From Oscillospiraceae bacterium (lineage in GTDB: Bacteria; Bacillota; Clostridia; Oscillospirales; Oscillospiraceae), in assembly GCA_017409645.1 (NCBI GenBank), contig JAFQSI010000108.1:1-26613 (forward strand): DNA of 26,613 nucleotides, given 5' to 3'. Below, in pieces: positions 6,984-14,787 of the stretch (its first letter is position 1; every line of letters begins with the position of its first letter). Position numbers and translations under genes: made by a program. The notes under the pieces are model-generated. The model did no database searches and was not told the origin of the DNA. It was given only the letters and a program-made list of their open reading frames with translations.

Positions 6984-8516
6984 TTGGAAAACTACGCAGT
7001 TGAGATGCTGCACATCACCAAGCGCTTCCCCGGTATCATTGCCAACGACGACATTACCCTCCAGCTGAAAAAGGGCGAGATCCACGCTCTGCTGGGTGAG
7101 AATGGCGCCGGTAAGTCCACGCTGATGAGCGTTCTGTTCGGTCTGTACCAGCCCGAGGAAGGCGAGATCCACATGGACGGCAAGAAGGTGGAGATCCGCA
7201 ACCCCAACGACGCCAACGATCTTGGCATCGGCATGGTGCATCAGCATTTTAAGCTCGTCGAGTGCTTCACGGTCCTCGACAACATCATCCTGGGCGTGGA
7301 GCCCTGCAAAAACGGCTTCCTGCAGAAGGCGGAGGCCCGGGCCAAGGTGCAGGAGATCTCCGAGCGCTACGGCCTGCAGGTGGATCTGGACGCCAAGATC
7401 GAGGACATCACCGTGGGTATGCAGCAGCGTACCGAGATCCTGAAGATGCTCTATCGGGAGAACGAGATCCTGATCTTCGACGAGCCCACCGCCGTTCTGA
7501 CGCCCCAGGAGATCAGGGAGCTGATGCAGATCATGCGCAATCTGGCCGCCGAGGGCAAGAGCATCCTCTTCATCTCCCACAAGCTGGCGGAGATCATGGA
7601 GGTCGCCGACCGCTGCTCCGTCCTGCGCAAGGGCAAGTACATCGGCACCGTCAATACCAAGGACGTGACCCCCGCGGACCTGTCCCGCATGATGGTCGGC
7701 CGCGACGTCAAGGCCAAGGTCGACAAGGATGACGCAAAGCCCACCGATGTGGTCCTGGACGTCAAGGGCATGTGCGTGGCCTCCAAGCGCCACAAGAAGA
7801 ACGCCGTCAACGATGTGACCTTCCAGGTCCGCCGGGGCGAGATCGTCTGCATCGCCGGTATCGACGGCAACGGCCAGACCGAGCTGGTCTACGGTCTGAG
7901 CGGTCTGGAGCCCCTGAACGGCGGCTCCATCGAGATGTGCGGCAAGGATATCACCAAGCTGCCCATCCGCAAGAGAAGCACCATGGGCATGTCCCACATC
8001 CCCGAGGACCGGCACAAGCACGGTCTGGTGCTGGACTACTCCCTGGAGGACAACATCGTCCTGCAGCGCTACTTTGAGCGGGAGTTCACCTCCCCGCTGG
8101 GCTTCCTGCGGCGCAGAAACATCCGCAAGTATGCCGAGCGGCTCATCGAGCAGTTCGACGTCCGCTCCGGTCAGGGTCCCATCACCCGGGCCCGCTCCAT
8201 GTCCGGCGGCAACCAGCAGAAGGCCATCATTGCCCGCGAGATCGACAAGAACCCCGAGCTGCTGATCGCCGTCCAGCCCACCCGCGGCCTGGACGTGGGC
8301 GCCATCGAGTACATCCACAAGCAGCTCGTGGAGCAGCGGGACGCCGGTAAGGGCGTGCTGCTGGTTTCCCTGGAGCTGGACGAGGTCATGAACGTCTCCG
8401 ACCGGATCCTCGTGATGTTCGAGGGTGAGATCGTGGGCGAATTCGATCCGAAGACCGTCACCGTCGAGGAGCTGGGCCTGTACATGGCCGGTGCAAAGAG
8501 GGAGGGCAAGGCATGA
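6984..8516 (+). CDS. Nucleoside ABC transporter ATP-binding protein (NupO/YufO type)
   Basis: The 510-residue protein has two fused ABC domains. Domain 1 has Walker A GENGAGKST (38-46), a degenerate signature VGMQQR and Walker B LIFDEPTA (163-170). Domain 2 has a degenerate Walker A GIDGNGQTE, a good signature MSGGNQQK (406-413) and a Walker B in which the usual Asp is replaced, giving LLIAVQPTRGLDVGA. This asymmetric layout is normal for sugar/nucleoside importers such as NupO and RbsA. The start is a TTG at 6984, chosen because GGAGG lies eight bases upstream and no in-frame ATG fits. Its TGA overlaps the ATG of the first permease. It powers uptake by the permeases that follow. Confidence 0.93.
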   Translation: MENYAVEMLHITKRFPGIIANDDITLQLKKGEIHALLGENGAGKSTLMSVLFGLYQPEEGEIHMDGKKVEIRNPNDANDLGIGMVHQHFKLVECFTVLDNIILGVEPCKNGFLQKAEARAKVQEISERYGLQVDLDAKIEDITVGMQQRTEILKMLYRENEILIFDEPTAVLTPQEIRELMQIMRNLAAEGKSILFISHKLAEIMEVADRCSVLRKGKYIGTVNTKDVTPADLSRMMVGRDVKAKVDKDDAKPTDVVLDVKGMCVASKRHKKNAVNDVTFQVRRGEIVCIAGIDGNGQTELVYGLSGLEPLNGGSIEMCGKDITKLPIRKRSTMGMSHIPEDRHKHGLVLDYSLEDNIVLQRYFEREFTSPLGFLRRRNIRKYAERLIEQFDVRSGQGPITRARSMSGGNQQKAIIAREIDKNPELLIAVQPTRGLDVGAIEYIHKQLVEQRDAGKGVLLVSLELDEVMNVSDRILVMFEGEIVGEFDPKTVTVEELGLYMAGAKREGKA

Positions 8517-9637
8517 AAAAGAATAACCTGCTGAGAAACAGCGGCCTGCAGTCCATGCTTGCATCTGTGATGTGTATCCTGGTGGGTCTGCTGGTGGGCT
8601 ACATAGCCCTGCTGATCATCAACGCCGAGGGCGCATGGGAGGCCATCACCACCATCATCAAGAATTATTTCGTCTATCCCACGGAGCTGGCACAGATGAA
8701 GTACCTGGGCAACACCCTGGTCAAGACTGCGCCCTTGCTGATGTGCGCCCTGTCCGTTCTGTTCGCCAACAAGGCGGGCCTGTTCAACATCGGCGCCGCC
8801 GGCCAGTATGTGGTCGGTGCCGGTACCTGCCTGTACATGGCCCTGGGCCTGCAGCTGCCCTGGTGGGCCTGCCTGCTGGGCGCCATCGTCGCCGGTGCCC
8901 TGCTGGGCGCTCTGTCCGGCTTCCTGAAGACCCAGTTCAACGTCAATGAGGTCATCTCCTGCATCATGTTCAACTGGATCAGCCTGTACTGCGTGAATAT
9001 GCTCCTGGCCAAGGTCAAGGAGACCACCTCCCCCTACACCCTGGGCCTGAGAGCCAACGCTCCCCAGGCGCTGCTGCCCGGCATGGGTCTGGGTGAGTAC
9101 TTCTCCAACAACCAGTACGTGACCATCGCCATCCCCCTGGCCATCATCGTCTCCATCGCCATCTGGGTGCTGCTGGAGAAGACCAAGCTGGGCTACGAGC
9201 TGAAGGCCACCGGCAACAACAAGAATGCCGCCAAGTACGCCGGCATGAAGGAAAACCGCAACATCATCCTGACCATGGCCATCGCCGGCGGTCTGGCCGG
9301 TATGGCTGCCGCGCTGCTGTACCTGACCGGCTTTGAGCAGTGGTCCACCTCCCAGGCCAGTGTCCCCGGCATGGGCTTCAACGGCATCGCCGCTGCCTTC
9401 CTGGGCGGTCTGCACCCCATCGGCTCCATCTTCTCCTCCTACTTCATCCAGCACATCACCGCAGGCGGTGCTTACGTCGACAAGACCCTCTACTGCGCCC
9501 AGGTGTCTGATTTCATCAGCTCCCTGATCATCTACCTGTGCGGCTTCGTGCTGTTCATGAAGGTCGCCATGAACCGCGGCCTGGACAAGGCAGACGAGAA
9601 GCGCAAGGCCAAGAAAAACGAAGGAGGTAAGAAGTAA
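8513..9637 (+). CDS. Nucleoside ABC transporter permease 1 (NupP type)
   Basis: The 374-residue protein of the BPD_transp_2 family is largely hydrophobic, with about nine to ten membrane segments. It includes the diagnostic LFNIGAAGQYVVGA segment and a GLAGMAAALLYL segment near the C-terminal core. It ends in a Lys-rich tail (KRKAKKNEGGKK). It pairs with the second permease to form the membrane channel of the nucleoside importer. The ATGA overlap with the ATPase and TAATG overlap with the next gene show tight translational coupling. Confidence 0.92.
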   Translation: MKKNNLLRNSGLQSMLASVMCILVGLLVGYIALLIINAEGAWEAITTIIKNYFVYPTELAQMKYLGNTLVKTAPLLMCALSVLFANKAGLFNIGAAGQYVVGAGTCLYMALGLQLPWWACLLGAIVAGALLGALSGFLKTQFNVNEVISCIMFNWISLYCVNMLLAKVKETTSPYTLGLRANAPQALLPGMGLGEYFSNNQYVTIAIPLAIIVSIAIWVLLEKTKLGYELKATGNNKNAAKYAGMKENRNIILTMAIAGGLAGMAAALLYLTGFEQWSTSQASVPGMGFNGIAAAFLGGLHPIGSIFSSYFIQHITAGGAYVDKTLYCAQVSDFISSLIIYLCGFVLFMKVAMNRGLDKADEKRKAKKNEGGKK

Positions 9638-10578
9638 TGGCTCTTCTGATTCAATACACCCTGATCTTTGCCTCCGTTCTGATGCTGGTGGCTCTGGGCG
9701 GCTGCTTCTCTGAACACTCCGGCATCATCAACATCGGTCTGGAGGGCATCATGGTCATCGGCGCCATGGGCGGCGCACTGATGATGCGCTACCTGCCCGA
9801 GGGTACCTCCGCTCCCGTGATGATCGTCATGGTCTGTCTGGCCGCCGTGCTGGCCGGTGCCGTGTACTCCATGCTGCTGGCCGTGGCCGCCATCAATTTC
9901 AACGCGGATCAGACCATCATCGGCACCGCCATGAACATGCTGGGCACCGCCCTGGCCACCGTGGTCGTCAAGGCTCTGAACATGGCCGCTGATCCCAACA
10001 ATGTCTCCTCCACCATCGAGTACGTCAACCAGAAGAAGGCCTTCTACTTCAACATCGGCTCCCTGGAGCTGAGCTGGTTCATGGTCATCGCCGTGGTCCT
10101 GCTCATCGTGAGCCATGTGGTCCTGTACAAGACCCGCTTCGGTCTGCGGCTGTGCGCCTGCGGCGAGCATCCCCAGGCTGCCGACTCCGTGGGCATCAAC
10201 GTCTACAAGATGCGCTACGCCGGCGTCCTCATCTCCGGTATCCTGGGTGGTCTGGGCGGTATCGTCTACATCACCTCCGGCGTTTCCGAGTGGAAGTTCG
10301 AGAATGGCGTCGCTGGCTTCGGCTTCCTGGCCCTGGCCGTTATGATCTTCGGTCAGTGGAAGCCCATGAACATCGCCCTGGCAGCCATTCTGTTCGGTCT
10401 GATGCGTGCGCTGTCCAATGTGTATGTGGCCTTCGACTTCCTGGCCGGTCTGAACATCCCCGGCACCGTGTACAACATGCTGCCCTACATCATCTCCCTG
10501 GTGGTCCTGATCTTCACCTCCAAGAAGTCCAGAGCCCCCAAGGCAGAGGGTATCCCCTACGATAAGGGAAGCAGATAA
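9637..10578 (+). CDS. Nucleoside ABC transporter permease 2 (NupQ type)
   Basis: The 313-residue multi-pass protein of the BPD_transp_2 family contains the family sequence SGIINIGLEGIMVIGAMGG near the N-terminus and TRFGLRLCACGEHPQAADSVGINVYKMR-type cytoplasmic loop residues in the middle, the region expected to contact the ATPase. It is the second half of the permease dimer. A GGAGG sits within the 3' end of the previous gene. The operon ends at the terminator that follows. Confidence 0.92.
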   Translation: MALLIQYTLIFASVLMLVALGGCFSEHSGIINIGLEGIMVIGAMGGALMMRYLPEGTSAPVMIVMVCLAAVLAGAVYSMLLAVAAINFNADQTIIGTAMNMLGTALATVVVKALNMAADPNNVSSTIEYVNQKKAFYFNIGSLELSWFMVIAVVLLIVSHVVLYKTRFGLRLCACGEHPQAADSVGINVYKMRYAGVLISGILGGLGGIVYITSGVSEWKFENGVAGFGFLALAVMIFGQWKPMNIALAAILFGLMRALSNVYVAFDFLAGLNIPGTVYNMLPYIISLVVLIFTSKKSRAPKAEGIPYDKGSR

Positions 10579-10592
10579 CCCCGTCTTCGTCA

Positions 10593-10634
10593 AAACGCAC
10601 CGCAGCCCCGGGCTGCGGTGCGTTTGTTTCTTAA
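10593..10634 (+). terminator. Terminator of the nucleoside transporter operon
   Basis: A 15-bp perfect stem (AAACGCACCGCAGCC at 10593-10607 and its complement at 10611-10625) with a three-base loop is followed by a T-rich run. Confidence 0.92.
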
Positions 10635-10670
10635 TAATTCATAAAATTCGGGAAATAACAGGAATACCCC

Positions 10671-10699
10671 TTGAAATAGGACGAATGGCTTGATATAAT
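10671..10699 (+). promoter_or_regulatory. Sigma-A promoter of the LCP gene
   Basis: TTGAAA (10671-10676), a 17-bp spacer and a perfect TATAAT (10694-10699) lie about 50 bp upstream of the ATG at 10752. Confidence 0.88.
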
Positions 10700-10751
10700 G
10701 TCCATCAGTACGAATTTTTGAAAAAATTTTGGGAAATATGGAGGCGCCAGC

Positions 10752-12041
10752 ATGGACCAGGAAGAAATTGAAGATCTGACCCCGGAGGAGATCGGTAAGA
10801 AGAAAAAGAAAAAAGGCTGTCTGATCGTTCTGATCGTGCTTCTGGCGCTGCTGCTGGTGGCACTGATCGCGGTCGCCGTGGGCCTGAACTACGTTCTCGG
10901 ACGGCTGGGCCGCTTTGAGAATCCGGTGCCCGTCGACGGGACCTACCCGAAGATGTCGGATGAATTCGACGTGGAGGGCAATCAGGAGGGCATCGAATCC
11001 ATGGAGACGGTGGACGCCAGCGACATCACCTTTGAGACGGTGGATGTGCTGGAGGGCGAGATGATCAACATCATGCTCATCGGCCAGGACCGCCGCCCCG
11101 GCGAGGAGCGGGCCCGTTCCGACTCCATGATCCTGGTGACCCTGAACAAGGAGAAGGGCACCATCCAGCTGACCTCCTTCATGCGCGACCTGTATGTCCA
11201 GATCCCCGGCTACCTGGACAACCGCCTGAATGCGGCCTACCGCTACGGCGGCACAGACCTGATGAACGAGACCTTCAAGGTCAATTTCGGCCTGGAGATC
11301 GACGGCAACGTCATGGTGGATTTTGACGAGTTCACCGAGATCATCGAGATCGTGGGCGGCGTGGAGCTGGAGATGTCCGGCGCCGAGGCCAAGTATATGA
11401 ACAATGCCTCGGACAACCATTTCAGCAGCGGCATGAATTATCTCAACGCCGAGGATGCGCTGACCTTTGTCCGGATGCGTTACGCCGCGGGCAATGACTA
11501 CGGCCGCACCGACCGCCAGCGCCGGGTACTCATGGCCATTGCAGAGTCTTTCCGGGACGCGGACCTGAAGACCATCTTCAACGTGATCGATCAGGTCCTG
11601 CCCCACATCGTCACCAATCTGTCCGATGCGCAGATCATCGAGTATGCAACGGCCGGTCTGACCATCCTGGCAGGCGGCGGTGAGATGCAGACCTTCCGGA
11701 TCCCCCAGGACGACGCCCACAGATCCGCCTCCATCCGGGGCATGGCTGTGCTGGTGCCCGACCTGGAGATGTGCCGCGAGGATCTGCAGGAGTTCATCTA
11801 CGACATGTACACAACAGCGGCCCGCAGGCGAAAGCCCGCGGGCCGCTTTTTTACAGAAGTCCCAAAATCAGCATGTGGACGGGGTAGAACAGGTAGGAGC
11901 CGTATTGGAGCCACCTGCCGCCCCGGCCCTTTTCGCCGTTGTACAGGGCGATGGGGAGCCATGCCAGGACGGCGAAGGTCTGGACCGGGATCTCGAGGGG
12001 ACCGAGTGCGATCTCCGGCCCGTCGTAGCAGAACAGGTTGA
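10752..12041 (+). CDS. LytR-CpsA-Psr family cell-wall glycopolymer ligase, stop codon missing
   Basis: A cytoplasmic acidic/Lys-rich N-terminus and one membrane helix (about 22-48) precede an extracellular LCP domain (about 100-270). Visible LCP features are IMLIGQDRR (108-115), RSDSM (122-126), SFMRDLYV with the conserved Arg-Asp (145-146), LNAAYRYGG and RTDRQRR (252-258), which form the polyprenyl-phosphate pocket. Such enzymes transfer teichoic-acid-type polymers to peptidoglycan. The family-like part ends near residue 354 (about 11813). The frame then runs through the gene's own terminator and 190 bp of sequence antisense to the next gene before a TGA at 12039. This looks like a lost stop codon or a sequence error. 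Confidence 0.85.
   Translation: MDQEEIEDLTPEEIGKKKKKKGCLIVLIVLLALLLVALIAVAVGLNYVLGRLGRFENPVPVDGTYPKMSDEFDVEGNQEGIESMETVDASDITFETVDVLEGEMINIMLIGQDRRPGEERARSDSMILVTLNKEKGTIQLTSFMRDLYVQIPGYLDNRLNAAYRYGGTDLMNETFKVNFGLEIDGNVMVDFDEFTEIIEIVGGVELEMSGAEAKYMNNASDNHFSSGMNYLNAEDALTFVRMRYAAGNDYGRTDRQRRVLMAIAESFRDADLKTIFNVIDQVLPHIVTNLSDAQIIEYATAGLTILAGGGEMQTFRIPQDDAHRSASIRGMAVLVPDLEMCREDLQEFIYDMYTTAARRRKPAGRFFTEVPKSACGRGRTGRSRIGATCRPGPFRRCTGRWGAMPGRRRSGPGSRGDRVRSPARRSRTG
11816..11852 (+). terminator. Terminator after the LCP gene
   Basis: AGCGGCCCGC (11816-11825) pairs with GCGGGCCGCT (11838-11847), with an inner GGC-GAAA-GCC tetraloop stem and a T-tract. It also lies just beyond the convergent TraX-family stop codon. 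It lies inside the extended LCP reading frame. Confidence 0.9.
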
Positions 12042-12525
12042 TGAGCAGCAGCATCAGCAGCTGCCCCAGCTTTTCGCCCCGGAAGGCGTGGAACGTCAGC
12101 ACGGTCCAGACGCCCGCAGCGCCGTAATCACAGCGGATGAACGCCCCGGCCAGAAGCCAGAGGACCATGGTGAGCCAGTTCCGGCTGTCATAGGCCCGGC
12201 AGCACAGCAGCCCCAGCAGCAGCGTCAGCATCACATTCTGGTGCTGCGGGAAGAAGGGGGGGCCGGAGATCATCAGGTTGAAAGGGATCTCGGAGATGAC
12301 CGCGAAGAGGGCGAGACGCTTGCAGTAGCCCCGGAAATCGCGGGTGTGATGATACCCCTCCGCCGCCTGAAAGGCGAAGATGGGAAAGGCCAGACGGCCC
12401 AGACAGCGCATCCAGAGACTGCCGGGGAACAGCGCGGCGCTGACATGATCCAGGAGCATCAGGCAGAGGGCCAGGCTCCGCAGATGGGCGGCGGTGAGCC
12501 CGAATTTACGGCGGACTGATTCCAT
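11851..12525 (-). CDS. TraX-family integral membrane protein
   Basis: The 224-residue hydrophobic protein has six or more membrane segments and the TraX signature: LDHVSAALFP, then RCLGRLAFPIFAFQAAEGYHHTRD (residues about 24-65). F-plasmid TraX acetylates pilin, and chromosomal homologues in Firmicutes are probably acyltransferase-like, substrate unknown. The ATG at 12525 is chosen over an upstream in-frame ATG because AAAGGAGG lies at ideal spacing before it. It is a single-gene unit, convergent with the LCP gene and divergent from the fumarate hydratase genes. No conjugation genes are nearby, so a pilin role is unlikely. Confidence 0.85.
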   Translation of the reverse strand: MESVRRKFGLTAAHLRSLALCLMLLDHVSAALFPGSLWMRCLGRLAFPIFAFQAAEGYHHTRDFRGYCKRLALFAVISEIPFNLMISGPPFFPQHQNVMLTLLLGLLCCRAYDSRNWLTMVLWLLAGAFIRCDYGAAGVWTVLTFHAFRGEKLGQLLMLLLINLFCYDGPEIALGPLEIPVQTFAVLAWLPIALYNGEKGRGGRWLQYGSYLFYPVHMLILGLL

Positions 12526-12553
12526 GATCGGTCCTCCTTTCTGCTTTTTTACA

Positions 12554-12582
12554 AGTATTGCATAAAAACGGCGGAGAGTCAA
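12554..12582 (-). promoter_or_regulatory. Probable promoter of the TraX-family gene
   Basis: On the minus strand TTGACT (12582-12577) is followed after 17 bp by AATACT (12559-12554), a four-of-six match to the -10, about 30 bp before the ATG. It is back-to-back with the fumarate hydratase promoter. Confidence 0.6.
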
Positions 12583-12593
12583 CTGTTTTGTGC

Positions 12594-12622
12594 TTGAATC
12601 CTGCCGCCAACCACGCTACAAT
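12594..12622 (+). promoter_or_regulatory. Sigma-A promoter of the fumarate hydratase genes
   Basis: TTGAAT (12594-12599), a 17-bp spacer and TACAAT (12617-12622) lie about 34 bp upstream of the ATG. Confidence 0.82.
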
Positions 12623-12655
12623 AGACCCTATCTTTTGACGAAAGAGGGAATAACC

Positions 12656-13498
12656 ATGCGAGAGCTGGATGTATCCATCGTCCGGGATGCGGTGGCGCGG
12701 CTTTGTGTCGCGGCCAACACCCGTCTGCCGGAGGATGTAAAAAAGGCCATCGACGAATTCCGGTCCAAAGAGGACTGGGCCATCGCGAAGGGCGTTCTGG
12801 AAAATATCGTGGAGAACTATCTGATCGCGGACAGCGAAAACGTGCCCATCTGTCAGGATACGGGCATGGCCTGTGTCTTCCTGGAGGTGGGCCAGGAGGT
12901 CCATTTTGTGGGCGGCGGGCTGTATGACGCCGTGAACGAGGGCGTCCGCCGGGGCTATACCGATGGGTACCTGCGCAAGAGCGTGGTGGCGGACCCCATC
13001 CGTCGGGGCAACACCGGCGACAATACCCCCGCTGTTGTTTATACGGACATCGTCCCGGGAGACAGGGTCAGAATCACCGTCGGCCCCAAGGGCTTCGGCA
13101 GCGAGAACATGAGCGCCATCAAAATGCTCAAGCCCTCCGACGGTCTGGAGGGAATCAAAAAATTTATCCTGGATACCGTGGAGGCTGCCGGTCCCAATCC
13201 CTGCCCGCCCATGGTGGTGGGCGTGGGCATCGGCGGCACCTTTGACAAGGCGGCGTACCTGGCGAAAAAGGCCCTGATGCGCCCGCTGGATGTCCGGAAC
13301 CCCGATCCGTACTACGCGGAGCTGGAAATCGAGCTGCTGGAGCAGATCAACGCCCTCGGTATTGGACCCCAGGGCTTTGGCGGTCTGACCACCGCCCTGG
13401 GGCTGAACATCGAGGTCATGCCCACCCATATCGCCGGGATGCCCTGCGCCGTCAACATCGGCTGCCACGCCACCCGGCACGCGACGGAGGTGCTGTGA
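12656..13498 (+). CDS. Class I fumarate hydratase, alpha (N-terminal) subunit
   Basis: The 280-residue protein matches the iron-sulfur subunit of two-part fumarate/tartrate dehydratases. The three cysteines expected to hold the [4Fe-4S] cluster are present: Cys66 in ICQDTG, Cys183 in NPCPPMVVGVGIGG and Cys270 in NIGCHATRH. It hydrates fumarate to malate, or dehydrates a tartrate-like substrate in TtdA homologues, and sequence alone does not fully separate these. The ATG at 12656 follows AAAGAGGG; open frame upstream is not needed. Its TGA overlaps the ATG of the beta subunit, so the two are translationally coupled. An oxygen-labile cluster fits an anaerobe. Confidence 0.9.
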   Translation: MRELDVSIVRDAVARLCVAANTRLPEDVKKAIDEFRSKEDWAIAKGVLENIVENYLIADSENVPICQDTGMACVFLEVGQEVHFVGGGLYDAVNEGVRRGYTDGYLRKSVVADPIRRGNTGDNTPAVVYTDIVPGDRVRITVGPKGFGSENMSAIKMLKPSDGLEGIKKFILDTVEAAGPNPCPPMVVGVGIGGTFDKAAYLAKKALMRPLDVRNPDPYYAELEIELLEQINALGIGPQGFGGLTTALGLNIEVMPTHIAGMPCAVNIGCHATRHATEVL

Positions 13499-14052
13499 TG
13501 GAACATTATGTGAACCTGCCCCTGACGGCGGAAAAGGCAAAGCTGCTCCGGGCGGGGGATACCGTTTATCTGACCGGCGAGGTCTATACCTCCCGGGACG
13601 CGGGCCACAAGCGGATGGTGGAGCTTTTGAAAAGGGGAGAGGAACTGCCCTTCGATCCAAAGGACGCTACGATTTATTATGTGGGCCCCAGCCCGGCTCG
13701 TCCCGGCCAGATCATTGGCTCCGCCGGTCCCACCACCTCCGGCCGCATGGACGCCTACGCGCCGACTCTGCTGGCCCAGGGAGCCAGGGGCATGATCGGC
13801 AAGGGCGCCAGATCCCCGGAGGTCATCGAAGCCATGAAGCAGCACACCGGCGTCTATTTCGGCGCAATCGGCGGCGCGGGGGCACTGCTGGCGAAATGCA
13901 TCAAAAGCTCCGAGCTGATCGCCTGGGAGGACCTCCAGTCCGAGGCCCTGCGCAGGCTCTGGGTGGAGGATATGCCCCTCGTCGTAGTCATCGACTGCGA
14001 GGGCAATGACCTGTATGCGCAGGGGAGAGCGGCGTATTTGGAGGGCCGGTAA
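13498..14052 (+). CDS. Class I fumarate hydratase, beta (C-terminal) subunit
   Basis: The 184-residue protein corresponds to the C-terminal domain of FumA/TtdB. It has the RDAGHKRM motif (about 33-40), YVGPSPARPGQIIGSAGPTTSGRMD-type substrate loop residues near the middle, and MIGKGARS. It completes the active site of the alpha subunit. The ATG at 13498 overlaps the preceding stop as TGATG; a GTG one codon upstream is an alternative. Length is typical for a stand-alone beta subunit. Confidence 0.9.
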   Translation: MEHYVNLPLTAEKAKLLRAGDTVYLTGEVYTSRDAGHKRMVELLKRGEELPFDPKDATIYYVGPSPARPGQIIGSAGPTTSGRMDAYAPTLLAQGARGMIGKGARSPEVIEAMKQHTGVYFGAIGGAGALLAKCIKSSELIAWEDLQSEALRRLWVEDMPLVVVIDCEGNDLYAQGRAAYLEGR

Positions 14053-14190
14053 TCCGGTAGGGCATGCATTTCATGCATGCCGACACGAATACAATGAGTG
14101 TCCTACGATGGGAGTAACCAATAAAGCTGGGCAAGCATCCGACTCGGCCGGTGCTTTCTGACCCCACCCTAAAGGGAATCATGAATTAAA
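14053..14190. other. Intergenic stretch with a GTAGG/CCTAC-bounded fold
   Basis: No gene is seen. GTAGG and CCTAC bracket two hairpins: GGCATGCAT with ATGCATGCC, and GACAC with GTGTC (about 14056-14105), a three-way-junction layout typical of small interspersed repeats. A weaker hairpin, AAGCA with TGCTT around a CCG/CGG core (14133-14157), could be a terminator for the fumarate hydratase genes, but its T-tract is poor. Confidence 0.55.
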
Positions 14191-14192
14191 AG

Positions 14193-14225
14193 AACAGCGG
14201 CAAGCGAAATGCTTGCCGTTGTTTT
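14193..14225. terminator. Bidirectional terminator between fumarate hydratase and the 66-residue gene
   Basis: AACAGCGGCAAGC (14193-14205) pairs with GCTTGCCGTTGTT (14211-14223), with T's after it on the plus strand and A's before it. The same stem recurs at 14793-14823. Confidence 0.75.
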
Positions 14226-14425
14226 CAGTGGTGCATCAACTGCTCCGTCAGCTGCTCGAGTGTATACCGGCGATCCTCCTGGTCGTGAACGGGGAGAGAC
14301 AGAAAAAACACATCCTCATCCGGGAACAGTTCATGACACCGGGCGATTACAGACTGCACGATTTGCGTCAGCGTATAGCAATCCGCCTGTTCAATCGCGG
14401 AGAGAAGCGTTTGCAGATCAGACAA
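14225..14425 (-). CDS. Small protein of unknown function, divergent from a Cro/CI-type regulator
   Basis: The 66-residue protein begins at a TTG, chosen because GGAGG lies exactly eight bases upstream and because a consensus promoter drives this strand. It is acidic and probably helical (SDLQTLLSAIEQADCYTLTQ at the start), with the phrase LFPDEDVFFLSLPVHDQEDRRYTLEQL in the second half. I do not recognise a family. Longer readings of this frame would begin upstream of the promoter and through the divergent gene, so they are rejected. It may be controlled by the divergent regulator; a toxin-antitoxin or partner role is possible but unsupported. Confidence 0.6.
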   Translation of the reverse strand: MSDLQTLLSAIEQADCYTLTQIVQSVIARCHELFPDEDVFFLSLPVHDQEDRRYTLEQLTEQLMHH

Positions 14426-14464
14426 CGGAATCACCTCCAATAAAACAGATCCGTTTGTATTCCT

Positions 14465-14493
14465 ATTATAGTCGTTATTACGACTATAGTCAA
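14465..14493 (-). promoter_or_regulatory. Consensus promoter of the 66-residue gene with embedded palindromic operator
   Basis: On the minus strand TTGACT (14493-14488), a 17-bp spacer and perfect TATAAT (14470-14465) precede the TTG start. The inverted repeat TATAGTCG/CGACTATA (14467-14474 and 14481-14488) overlaps the -10, the spacer and the edge of the -35. GACTATAGTC (14482-14491) is itself a palindrome. This is the expected site for the divergently encoded repressor. Confidence 0.8.
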
Positions 14494-14539
14494 GAACAAG
14501 ATCAGAGGGTAAGATATTCCCAAAGTGAGGTGAGGGGAT

Positions 14540-14758
14540 ATGATCAGCTATCGGCGGTTTTGGGATACGATGCGCCGGTCCGGGGAGTCCACCTATACGC
14601 TGACGAAGCAGCATCGGATCTCCAGCTCCACCCTGGACAAGCTGCGCAGGGACAAGCCCCTGACCACGACCACCATCAACGATCTGTGCAGGATCCTGAA
14701 CTGCCGGGTCGAGGACATTATGGAATATATCCCCTCGGAAGAGGATCAGAGATTGTGA
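14540..14758 (+). CDS. Small Cro/CI-type (XRE, HTH_26-like) transcriptional regulator
   Basis: The 72-residue protein is a single helix-turn-helix domain. It reads FWDTMRRSGES, then ISSSTLDKLRRDKP, TTTTINDLCRILNCRVEDIMEYIP, the characteristic order of HTH_26 proteins, with the recognition helix around SSSTLDKLRRD. A GAGGTGAGGGG site precedes the ATG. It is divergent from the 66-residue gene with about 115 bp between them and probably binds the TATAGTCG palindrome. Whether it represses itself as well is not shown; no clear plus-strand promoter was found. Confidence 0.85.
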   Translation: MISYRRFWDTMRRSGESTYTLTKQHRISSSTLDKLRRDKPLTTTTINDLCRILNCRVEDIMEYIPSEEDQRL

Positions 14759-14783
14759 CCGCACCCGTTCGGGTGCGGTTTTT
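14759..14783 (+). terminator. Terminator after the XRE regulator
   Basis: CCGCACCC (14759-14766) pairs with GGGTGCGG (14771-14778) over GTTC, followed by TTTTT. It starts on the base after the stop codon. Confidence 0.9.
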
Positions 14784-14787
14784 CCGT

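Noticed and set aside
6977..6986. ATG at 6977 as start of the nucleoside ABC ATPase
   Set aside because: It is in a different reading frame from the ATPase; the TTG at 6984 is in frame and correctly spaced from GGAGG.
11851..12525. TraX-family gene as evidence of a conjugative element
   Set aside because: No other conjugation or mobilisation gene is nearby, and chromosomal TraX homologues occur alone in many Firmicutes.
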